Assembly (NCBI GenBank): GCA_002339355.1
Contig: DDKQ01000049.1
Coordinates: forward strand, 3,127 to 8,693
Source of the DNA: Candidatus Subteraquimicrobium carltonvillense
GTDB lineage: Bacteria > Actinomycetota > Aquicultoria > Subteraquimicrobiales > Subteraquimicrobiaceae
DNA length: 5,567 nucleotides
Direction of reading: 5' to 3'
In this document: piece by piece, positions 1 through 5,567 of the stretch
How positions within the stretch are numbered: the first letter of the stretch is position 1
Layout of the letters: each line of letters begins with the position of its first letter
Notes under the pieces: model-generated
What the model saw: only the letters and a program-made list of their open reading frames with translations
Database searches by the model: none
Told to the model about the DNA's origin: nothing
Program-made: the position numbers and the translations under genes

Positions 1-1824
1 AAGTTCACTCAGATGTCGAGTAATCCAATCCAGAACACCATAACTGGATTTCGAACCAGGGTTAAAAACCAAACCTCCTCATTTCTCTCTAAGGATCAAG
101 CTGGGTTACTCATCGGTCTCCTGCTCGGAGATCGTTCGCGCATCTCCGGAACGCTTCAGGATGATTTCCGAAAGGCTGGTGTGATGCACGTTTTGGCGGT
201 ATCTGGGCTACATCTGGGGATGATTGCTACAATCGCTTATCTGTTGAGTTCAATTTTAAGACTCAATCCCATCGCCAGATCGGCTTTAATCGCCTTTTTC
301 ATGCTTTTCTACGTTTTGCTCACCGGTTGTCGTCCCTCGGTACTCAGGGCTTCAATCATGATTGCGGTGGGACTTTTGGGTTGGCTTTTGGGTAGGGAGA
401 AAAACCTACTTTCAGCTATCGCCGTGGCGGCTCTCATTCTACTCATTTATAATCCTTTTCTCATATACGATGTAGCTTTTCAATTATCATTTATGGCGGC
501 TTTGGCGATCATCCTTATCGCTCCCATTCTAAACTCTAAGTTGGTTGAATTATTTCCAAGGAGGGTGAGCGAGCTACTCTCCTTATCCATTGCTGCTCAG
601 GTGGGGGTGGCTCCCATCCTGGTTTATTACTTCAATGAGCTTTCCCTTGTAGCGGTAGTGAGTAACCTATTTGTGGTCCCCGCCATTGCCCCTATTCTTG
701 GGCTAGGTCTTGCCGCCAGCTTTATGACGATTTTCTCACCCTTTCTGGCTTGTCCCATTTTTAAAATTACCGGTTTGCTTTTAGAATATGTACTTAAAAT
801 CGCGTCTTTCTTTGCTTCTTTGCCTGCAAGCTCCATATATTGGGAAACTCCTTCTTCCTTAAGTATCTGTTTTTATTATTTTGCCGTCATAGCTGGGATT
901 TACTCCTCGAAACGATGGCGAAAATCCGATGGTCGCCCAAGGAATTTTAATTTCAAGACGAAGACCCGTCCAGGGAGACTACTCATAGTGGCATTGGTTT
1001 TAATGGTGGGAGTTATATGGTGGCAGATGGGAAAGAGCGTGCCCCCAAAGGATTTCACGGCAACCTTCTTTGATGTCGGACAGGGTGACGCAGCTCTCAT
1101 ACGAATGCCAAGCGGCGAAAATATACTCATAGATGGCGGAGAAGCTCCGAGTAGCATGCGGCGAAGCTTAGCTGCAAGGGGGATTCGAAAAATCGATTTA
1201 TTGGTTTTATCCCACCCCCATGCGGATCATCTGGGAGGCTTAACCGAAGTAATTGAAGGTTTTGAAGTAGGAATGGTCTTAGATGGGGGACAACCTCATA
1301 CTTCTCACCTTTACAAAGAATTCTTGACTGCAATAGATCAGAGGGGCATTCGGTATCGCTTGGCTCGAAAAGGACAGGAATTCAAGATAGGGTCCAAGGA
1401 ACGGAAGCTCAAAATCTTGATTCTTCATCCGCGTCCTCAATTTGTGACCGGTACAAATTCGGATCTGAACAATAATTCCGTGGTTTTAAAGCTGACATAT
1501 GGTGATTTCTCACTTTTATTCCCTGGTGACATTGAGAGGGAGGGGCAATCCCTGCTTTTAGACTATGGGGATACCTTGTGTTGTACCATTTTGAAAGTGC
1601 CTCACCATGGGAGTGCCAATGGAAGCGATTTTAAATTCTTGAAGGAGGTATCACCACAGGTAGCGGTGATTTCCGTGGGGAAGGATAATCCCTTTGGTCA
1701 CCCAGCCAGATCGACTTTGGCGAAATTAAAATCCTTGGGGGCAAAAATTTACCGTACGGATAGAGATGGAGATGTTACAATATCAACCGATGGCAAGAAT
1801 TTTCGAGTTATTACTGGAAAGTAG
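1..1824 (+). CDS. comEC: ComEC/Rec2-family DNA internalisation channel protein (5' end outside window)
   Basis: This is the inner-membrane channel that carries single-stranded DNA into the cytoplasm during natural transformation. Residues are numbered from the ATG at 13. Residues about 55-300 form the Competence domain, with the family signature HVLAVSGLHLGM (59-70), LTGCRPSVLRAS (103-114) and roughly ten hydrophobic segments. After a further membrane segment (about 322-338), a metallo-beta-lactamase domain runs from about 350 to 603. It shows FFDVGQGDA (352-360), the metal motif HPHADH (401-406), NNNSVVL (487-492 region), PGD (504-506), PHHGS (530-534) and a normal C-terminal TDRDGD (582-587). 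Whether this domain cuts the non-transported strand is known only for some homologues. The frame stays open from base 1 through the ATG at 13, no ribosome site precedes that ATG, and the usual N-terminal DUF4131 region and first helices are missing. The real start is therefore probably upstream, with the window edge cutting the gene. The 3' end is intact (TAG at 1822). A genuinely short ComEC starting at 13 is less likely. Confidence 0.93.
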   Translation, partial: KFTQMSSNPIQNTITGFRTRVKNQTSSFLSKDQAGLLIGLLLGDRSRISGTLQDDFRKAGVMHVLAVSGLHLGMIATIAYLLSSILRLNPIARSALIAFFMLFYVLLTGCRPSVLRASIMIAVGLLGWLLGREKNLLSAIAVAALILLIYNPFLIYDVAFQLSFMAALAIILIAPILNSKLVELFPRRVSELLSLSIAAQVGVAPILVYYFNELSLVAVVSNLFVVPAIAPILGLGLAASFMTIFSPFLACPIFKITGLLLEYVLKIASFFASLPASSIYWETPSSLSICFYYFAVIAGIYSSKRWRKSDGRPRNFNFKTKTRPGRLLIVALVLMVGVIWWQMGKSVPPKDFTATFFDVGQGDAALIRMPSGENILIDGGEAPSSMRRSLAARGIRKIDLLVLSHPHADHLGGLTEVIEGFEVGMVLDGGQPHTSHLYKEFLTAIDQRGIRYRLARKGQEFKIGSKERKLKILILHPRPQFVTGTNSDLNNNSVVLKLTYGDFSLLFPGDIEREGQSLLLDYGDTLCCTILKVPHHGSANGSDFKFLKEVSPQVAVISVGKDNPFGHPARSTLAKLKSLGAKIYRTDRDGDVTISTDGKNFRVITGK

Positions 1825-1832
1825 ACAGACAC

Positions 1833-1860
1833 GTTCGAAGTCCAATGTCCGAAGTTCGAG
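1833..1860. repeat. Short degenerate direct repeat (CGAAGTYC units)
   Basis: CGAAGTCC (1836-1843) recurs as CGAAGTTC (1850-1857), 14 bases apart. GTCC also appears twice (1840-1843 and 1847-1850), and GTTCGAAG at 1833 is echoed by GTTCGAG at 1854. The arrangement is a low-complexity series of overlapping short units, not a palindrome. Similar filler repeats are found in intergenic spaces of many bacterial genomes. No function can be assigned from one copy. Confidence 0.45.
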
Positions 1861-1934
1861 GCCATTTGGAGATATTGAATTTATACATAGGTTGTATTGG
1901 TAAATTTTTATAAATTTTTTCATCCATAGTTGCC

Positions 1935-1940
1935 AGGAGG
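1935..1940 (+). promoter_or_regulatory. Ribosome binding site for the HTH gene
   Basis: A perfect AGGAGG lies 12 bases before the ATG at 1953. The spacing is longer than the usual 5-9 bases, but no other in-frame start is nearer. This site is the main reason to believe the small HTH gene is, or once was, a real translated gene. Confidence 0.65.
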
Positions 1941-1952
1941 AATTCATCAATC

Positions 1953-2192
1953 ATGGACAAGTTAATGACCATAGGAGAAGTTGCTGAATATCTGCGGATC
2001 GGCAGGATAACCCTTTACAGGATGGCTCAGCAGGGCAAAATCCCTGCTTCAAAAACCGCTCACCAGTGGCGCTTCAAAAAGTGTAAAGTTATAAAGTCAA
2101 TCCTGGCACATTCTCGTTTTTCCATCTTTTGTCCAAAAACATACTTTTGCTATAATTATCTTGCGAGAAGGGAGCTCAGATGGCTTCTTTAA
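1953..2192 (+). CDS. Small excisionase/MerR-like helix-turn-helix DNA-binding protein, probably 3'-truncated or decayed
   Basis: This would be a 79-residue DNA-binding protein. Residues 4-43 match the winged helix-turn-helix of the excisionase/HTH_17 family (MerR superfamily). MTIGEVAEYLRIGRITLYRM (5-24) supplies the recognition helices, QQGKIPASK supplies the turn, and HQWRFKK the wing. Family members normally continue with an acidic helix ending in a Trp-Leu pair (type E-E-I-D-x-W-L). Here the wing is followed by CKVIKSIL, a poor match, and then by about 30 residues rich in Phe, Tyr and Cys that resemble translated non-coding DNA. The same bases (2129-2156) carry the promoter of the next gene, and the ORF overlaps that gene by 13 bases in another frame. 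I infer that the functional gene was cut around 2080-2090, for example by insertion of the downstream cassette. The alternative is a divergent but functional small regulator translationally coupled to the next gene. The DNA target and role are unknown; such proteins serve as recombination directionality factors or local regulators. Confidence 0.6.
   Translation: MDKLMTIGEVAEYLRIGRITLYRMAQQGKIPASKTAHQWRFKKCKVIKSILAHSRFSIFCPKTYFCYNYLARRELRWLL
2129..2156 (+). promoter_or_regulatory. Sigma70-type promoter with extended -10, driving the MBL-SNF2 operon
   Basis: A consensus -10 TATAAT (2151-2156) is preceded by TGC, giving the extended -10 TGnTATAAT. A -35 TTGTCC (2129-2134) lies 16 bases upstream. 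Transcription would be expected to start near 2162-2164, leaving a leader of under 20 bases that still contains the ribosome site. The promoter lies inside the last third of the HTH reading frame, which argues against that part being coding. A small inverted repeat, TTTTG-TC-CAAAA (2127-2138), overlaps the -35 and could be an operator. Confidence 0.75.
2168..2174 (+). promoter_or_regulatory. Ribosome binding site for the beta-CASP hydrolase gene
   Basis: AAGGGAG ends 5 bases before the ATG at 2180. It fixes that ATG as the start, in agreement with the protein beginning directly at the first beta-strand of the metallo-beta-lactamase fold. Confidence 0.7.
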
Positions 2193-3730
2193 CCTTCTAT
2201 GGCGGCGCAAGGGAAATTGGCGGGAACAAGATTCTCCTCGAAGCAGGCGATACTACTTTATTTCTAGATTTTGGCACATCATTTGCAAGAAGGTCGCTGT
2301 TCTATGAAGAATTTCTTCCTCCACGGAGTATCCGTGGCCTTCTCGATCCTCTCACCCTCGGACTTATACCTCCTCTCCGCGGCATATATCGCTCGGATTT
2401 GGAATTGCCTCAAGAGGAAGCCTGGCAGCATGTAATGAAAGAAAAAGACATACGGGAGCTTAAACTTGATGGTGTTCTTCTTTCCCACGCTCACCTTGAC
2501 CACTCTGGATATATTTCATTCCTTCGACCAGAGATACCTATTTATTCCAGCACAATGACTGCCTTTGTTGTGAAAGCGATACAGGATAGTGGAAGAAGCG
2601 ATTTTGAATCTGAGGTTTGCTACGCTATACCAAAAGAATGTGATGGAGTTTGCATAAAGTCGACAAATTATAGACAGGTGCCCTCTCGCCAAAGGCCGTT
2701 TAAGGTCTTTGATTATTTGGGGCTATCAGAAGAAGCGAAGAACTTTTGGCAGACCACACCAGGCAGTAGAGGTCACGTATATGTTCCTCTCGAAAAAGCA
2801 GACAAGTGCAAAGGAATCGATTTTAGATGGTTCCCAGTGGACCATTCGCTCTTTGGTGCCTCTGCTTTCGGAGTAAAAACTGGCGAAGGTTGGATAATGT
2901 ATACAGGTGACCTCCGACTTCACGGAGCAAGAAAAGCTCTTACGGAAAAATTCATAGATGATGCAGCAAAGCTGGAACCTCTGGCTCTCATATGCGAGGG
3001 AACGAATGTAGATATTAATGATGTCACCACTGAAGAAGAAGTTCTTGTAAATAGTAAAAAAGCAGTGGAAAATACTAGGGGCCTCGTTATAGCTGACTTT
3101 GGTCCACGGAATGTAGAGAGGCTTCTTACATTTCGCAGAGTGGCCGAAGAGACTGGCCGTATGCTAGTTTTACTTTCTAAGGATGTCTATCTTTTAGAGG
3201 CAATGAAGCTAGTAGACCCGACTATTCCTGATTTTTCCTCAGATGCAGTTTGCTTGCTGTATGATGAAGCTAAAGGTCGCGTTGAGAAGTGGGAGGAAAG
3301 ATTAAGGGAGGATTTCTCTGGCCACATGACGAGCCCGCAAGATATTAGAAAGAACCAAGAGAATTTCATTGTATGTATGAGCTTTTGGGACCTAAACGAA
3401 TTTCCGGATCTTGCTCCTGAGCCAGGCGGAAGTTACATCTACTCTACAAGTGAAGCGTTCAATGAAGAACAAATTATTAGCTTTACTCGGCTTAAAAATT
3501 GGCTTAGCAATTTTCGGCTAACTATGGTGGGAGATCCTGAAAAGGGCGAAAAAGGATTTCATGCTACAGGTCATATCATTGGGCCTCAGCTTCGTAACCT
3601 CATAAGAGCTATTAGACCGAAGTACTTATTTCCAGTTCATACTGAGAAGCCAGAGTTTTTCTTGCAAAATTTAGAGGGCGAAACAAAAGTTATAATCCCA
3701 AGGTATAGCGAAACTGTGAATATAGACTGA
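2180..3730 (+). CDS. Metallo-beta-lactamase/beta-CASP hydrolase, RNase J/CPSF-like (predicted metal-dependent nuclease)
   Basis: This is a complete 516-residue predicted zinc-dependent nuclease, probably cytoplasmic: no signal peptide or membrane segment is seen. The start resembles RNase J and its relatives: GGAREIGGNKILL (8-20), then LFLDFG (27-32). Metal ligands are HAHLDH (103-108), H222 in PVDHS, and D244 in YTGDLR. The beta-CASP region follows, with E273 in ICEGT (candidate motif A), ADFGPRN (305-311), HATGH (461-465, motif B) and PVHTE (485-489, motif C). All key catalytic residues appear present. Differences from housekeeping RNase J are a long loop before the metal motif (about 35-75), an insertion at about 140-215 with a Cys cluster (C147, C154, C158, possibly C210), and no long C-terminal domain. 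In this superfamily, substrates are RNA (RNase J, CPSF73) or DNA (Artemis, SNM1). Which applies here cannot be read from sequence. A promoter lies just upstream, and a SNF2 helicase gene follows after 14 bases, indicating a joint function. The family assignment is firm; the role is inferred. Confidence 0.9.
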   Translation: MASLTFYGGAREIGGNKILLEAGDTTLFLDFGTSFARRSLFYEEFLPPRSIRGLLDPLTLGLIPPLRGIYRSDLELPQEEAWQHVMKEKDIRELKLDGVLLSHAHLDHSGYISFLRPEIPIYSSTMTAFVVKAIQDSGRSDFESEVCYAIPKECDGVCIKSTNYRQVPSRQRPFKVFDYLGLSEEAKNFWQTTPGSRGHVYVPLEKADKCKGIDFRWFPVDHSLFGASAFGVKTGEGWIMYTGDLRLHGARKALTEKFIDDAAKLEPLALICEGTNVDINDVTTEEEVLVNSKKAVENTRGLVIADFGPRNVERLLTFRRVAEETGRMLVLLSKDVYLLEAMKLVDPTIPDFSSDAVCLLYDEAKGRVEKWEERLREDFSGHMTSPQDIRKNQENFIVCMSFWDLNEFPDLAPEPGGSYIYSTSEAFNEEQIISFTRLKNWLSNFRLTMVGDPEKGEKGFHATGHIIGPQLRNLIRAIRPKYLFPVHTEKPEFFLQNLEGETKVIIPRYSETVNID

Positions 3731-3744
3731 GATAGGAAGCAAGC

Positions 3745-5567
3745 ATGTCGACTGCTAACCCTAGCTCTGAATTCAAAATCGGCGACAAAGTGAAAGTGGG
3801 TGAGCGAACAGGGGAAGTAATCTTAGTCGAGCCTCGTGCTACTTCCTCAATCATCAAAGTTGCCTTCGAAGATGGCTTACCAAAAACCTTCATCTCTCCA
3901 CCAACCAAAATCGAAAAAATCTTATCCCCGCTCGAACGCTTAAAGCAAAACCTCTTTGATCCACCAATTCTTTTCGCTCTTCACTTTGAAGCCCACAGGC
4001 TATCTCTAGCCTACGCTTACGACCATTTACTCTCTCTTTCTGCAACTCGAACCAACCTGGAGCCCTATCAAGTAGAAGCTGTCCACCAGGTGCTCAATTC
4101 TTACAAACAACGGATGCTCATCGCAGACGATGTAGGTTTAGGAAAAACTATTGAAGCCGGAATGATTATGAAAGAGCTTGCGCTTCGAGGCAGAGCAAGT
4201 CGAATTCTACTCATCGTTCCAGCTCCTCTGCGCTTCCAATGGCAAAGAGAAATGCGCGAAAGATTTGACGAAAGCTTCATCATCTATGATTCCGCATATT
4301 TAGAAGCTTTAAAAGGCTCTCTTCCAAAAGATGCTAATGTCTGGGAGGCTCACAGCAAAATTATTACCTCTGTTGACTATGTAAAGCGAGAAGAAATTCT
4401 AGCTGAACTTGAAAGAACCTACTGGGATGTAATTCTCTTTGATGAAGCTCATAAGCTTTCTGTAAGTAAGTATGTTGATAAAGTAACACGTTCTCAACGT
4501 TTCAGGCTGGCTCAAACTCTCTACGACAAAACCGACAGCCTGCTACTCTTAACAGCTACACCTCACAAAGGTGACTCATTTGCCTTCTATTCACTGATTG
4601 CTTTACTTGACCCATATATCTTTGAAAACGAGGCTCGCATGTTTCCTGAAAAGCTAAATCAAATTATGATTCGCCGAGGTAAGGATGGAATAAAAGATGC
4701 CGATGGTAAACCCTTTTTTAAGCCGCGCGAAGTACTTACCGTGCCTGTTCAATTCACCGAGGAAGAGATGTCACTCTACAGCGCAGTTACCAATTATGTA
4801 GCCGAAGTTTACAATCTCGCCAAGGCGGAAAAGAACCGTGCAGTTGGGTTTGCAATGGTTCTTCTGCAAAAAAGGATGGTTTCTTCTATTGCTGCAATTC
4901 GCTCATCCTTAAAGAATAGGCTCTCCAACCTCATAAAAGGCGAAATAACTCTAACTAAAGAGGAAGAAATCCGCTTAAGAGATTATATTGAGGATCCTGA
5001 CTCAATGGATGATTGGGAAAGGGAGCATTTTGAGAAAAAGCTTGAAACGCTCGCACTTCCTGCAACTCCAGAAGGATTGAAAATTGAAATAGCAAACCTT
5101 GAAAGCTTAGTAAATCACGCAGAAGCCATTCAGGTGGATTCCAAGGGAGAAGAACTTCTTCGATTTGTAAACGGAATCTTAGAAAGAGATAAGGACGAAA
5201 AAATCCTTGTTTTTACCGAATATCTTGATACTCTACATTATCTAGTCAACCTGCTAAAAAACCATGGATACAATCCTTTAACTATTCACGGTGGAGTGCC
5301 CATGTCTGACCGTGAAGATATAGAAGCCCTCTTCAAGACTCCAGCTTTTAATCTAATGGTGGCAACTGATGCAGCCGGTGAGGGAGTTAACCTCCAATTC
5401 TGCCACATTATGGTGAATTATGATCTTCCGTGGAATCCTAACCGAATTGACCAAAGGATTGGGAGACTTCACCGCTACGGACAAAAAAGAGATGTCAAAG
5501 TTCATAATCTCTTTGTTACTAATACCAAAGAAGGAGAGATTCTTGCTCGTCTAATGCAAAAGGTAAG
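3745..5567 (+). CDS. SNF2/RapA-type superfamily 2 helicase (DISARM DrmD-like), 3' end outside window
   Basis: This is an ATP-dependent DNA translocase or remodeller; 607 codons are visible and no stop is reached. The ATG at 3745 follows AGGAAG (3734-3739) by 5 bases and the previous stop by 14 bases, so the two genes form an operon. Residues about 9-60 (FKIGDKVKV, GEVILVE, then VAFEDG) look like a small SH3/Tudor- or KOW-like barrel, comparable to the N-terminus of RapA. Motor motifs are complete and in order: Q-motif LEPYQVEAV (105-113), Walker A DDVGLGKT (128-135), Ia LLIVPAPLRFQWQ (155-167), DEAH (233-236), LLTATPHKGD (268-277), IV ILVFTEY (487-493), V TDAAGEGVNLQ (541-551) and VI DQRIGRLHRYGQ (569-580). 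A helical region (about 300-480), including MIRRGKDGIKD, separates the two RecA lobes. Full-length relatives run well past motif VI, so several hundred residues may be missing at the window edge. This architecture is typical of RapA/HepA-like helicases and of DISARM DrmD. Naming it drmD would need the downstream genes. Confidence 0.92.
   Translation, partial: MSTANPSSEFKIGDKVKVGERTGEVILVEPRATSSIIKVAFEDGLPKTFISPPTKIEKILSPLERLKQNLFDPPILFALHFEAHRLSLAYAYDHLLSLSATRTNLEPYQVEAVHQVLNSYKQRMLIADDVGLGKTIEAGMIMKELALRGRASRILLIVPAPLRFQWQREMRERFDESFIIYDSAYLEALKGSLPKDANVWEAHSKIITSVDYVKREEILAELERTYWDVILFDEAHKLSVSKYVDKVTRSQRFRLAQTLYDKTDSLLLLTATPHKGDSFAFYSLIALLDPYIFENEARMFPEKLNQIMIRRGKDGIKDADGKPFFKPREVLTVPVQFTEEEMSLYSAVTNYVAEVYNLAKAEKNRAVGFAMVLLQKRMVSSIAAIRSSLKNRLSNLIKGEITLTKEEEIRLRDYIEDPDSMDDWEREHFEKKLETLALPATPEGLKIEIANLESLVNHAEAIQVDSKGEELLRFVNGILERDKDEKILVFTEYLDTLHYLVNLLKNHGYNPLTIHGGVPMSDREDIEALFKTPAFNLMVATDAAGEGVNLQFCHIMVNYDLPWNPNRIDQRIGRLHRYGQKRDVKVHNLFVTNTKEGEILARLMQKV

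Larger units (their letters stand above)
1825..1952. other. AT-rich intergenic spacer between comEC and the HTH gene
   Basis: This 128-base gap has no ORF. Its first part holds a small degenerate repeat (about 1833-1860). Its second part, about 1874-1920, is very AT-rich. The stretch 1902-1920 can form only an A/T hairpin (AAATTT, loop, AAATTT, then T residues), which is too weak to call a terminator. I found no -35/-10 pair with acceptable spacing, so the promoter of the following gene is not identified. The gap suggests that the HTH gene is not tightly coupled to comEC. Confidence 0.6.

Noticed and set aside
13..15. ATG at 13 as the true start of comEC
   Set aside because: The frame is open to base 1, no ribosome site is visible upstream of this ATG, and the usual N-terminal domain of the family is missing. 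A start beyond the window is more likely.
627..1333. Minus-strand ORFs of 68-85 codons inside comEC
   Set aside because: They are antisense to well-conserved coding sequence, resemble no family and have no recognisable start signals.
1874..1914. Promoter for the HTH gene (TTGAAT or TTGTAT with TATAAA)
   Set aside because: Spacings between candidate -35 and -10 boxes are 11 or 28 bases. No pair has 16-18 bases.
1902..1920. Rho-independent terminator after comEC
   Set aside because: The only hairpin is AAATTT/AAATTT with no G-C pairs, 78 or more bases past the stop codon. It is better explained by AT-richness.
2111..2169. Inverted repeat TTCTCG (2111-2116) / CGAGAA (2164-2169) around the promoter
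   Set aside because: It has six base pairs across a 47-base loop with no extension. A match of this length is expected by chance in 100 bases.
1213..2503. The two neighbouring metallo-beta-lactamase domains (ComEC C-terminus and the beta-CASP hydrolase) as a duplicated pair
   Set aside because: They belong to different branches of the fold. ComEC lacks beta-CASP motifs, and apart from the general HxHxDH motif they share no similarity that I can see.
2279..4283. Minus-strand ORFs of 60-74 codons inside the hydrolase and helicase genes
   Set aside because: They are shadows of conserved + strand genes with no family resemblance.
1..5567. CRISPR array, tRNA or rRNA genes, complete insertion sequence
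   Set aside because: There are no regularly spaced repeats, no cloverleaf-like segments in the short gaps, and no transposase reading frame. The genes fill nearly the whole window.

Overview
This window looks bacterial. It has a comEC/rec2-type DNA-uptake channel gene, Shine-Dalgarno sites ahead of the other three genes, and a sigma70-type promoter with an extended -10. Base composition is moderate to slightly AT-rich. Genus or phylum cannot be read from the sequence. A short degenerate GTCCGAAGT-type repeat downstream of comEC is of a kind seen in many environmental and thermophilic bacterial genomes, but this is only a hint.

Layout, all genes on the + strand. (1) Positions 1-1824 hold the 3' three quarters or so of comEC; its reading frame is open to the left edge, so the true start lies outside the window. 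(2) Positions 1825-1952 are an AT-rich spacer with a small degenerate repeat. (3) Positions 1953-2192 are a small excisionase/MerR-like helix-turn-helix ORF. It reads as a normal DNA-binding domain for about 42 codons, then continues into sequence that does not look like protein and that carries the next gene's promoter. It may be a truncated remnant. (4) Positions 2129-2156 are a well-formed promoter. (5) Positions 2180-3730 encode a complete 516-residue metallo-beta-lactamase/beta-CASP hydrolase of the RNase J/CPSF type. (6) From 3745 to the right edge is a SNF2/RapA-type helicase gene with 607 codons visible and no stop. It starts 14 bases after gene 5 and is almost certainly co-transcribed with it.

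comEC belongs to natural transformation and is probably ordinary chromosome. The beta-CASP nuclease plus SNF2 helicase pair, with its own promoter and next to a decayed excisionase-like gene, looks like the left end of an accessory, possibly anti-phage, cassette. SNF2 proteins with this architecture occur in DISARM (DrmD) and other defence loci. A leading beta-CASP nuclease is not part of the core DISARM gene set as I know it, so the pair is a candidate uncharacterised nucleic-acid-processing or defence module. The window stops before any methyltransferase, DrmA/DrmB or other partner could be seen, so the defence role is inference.
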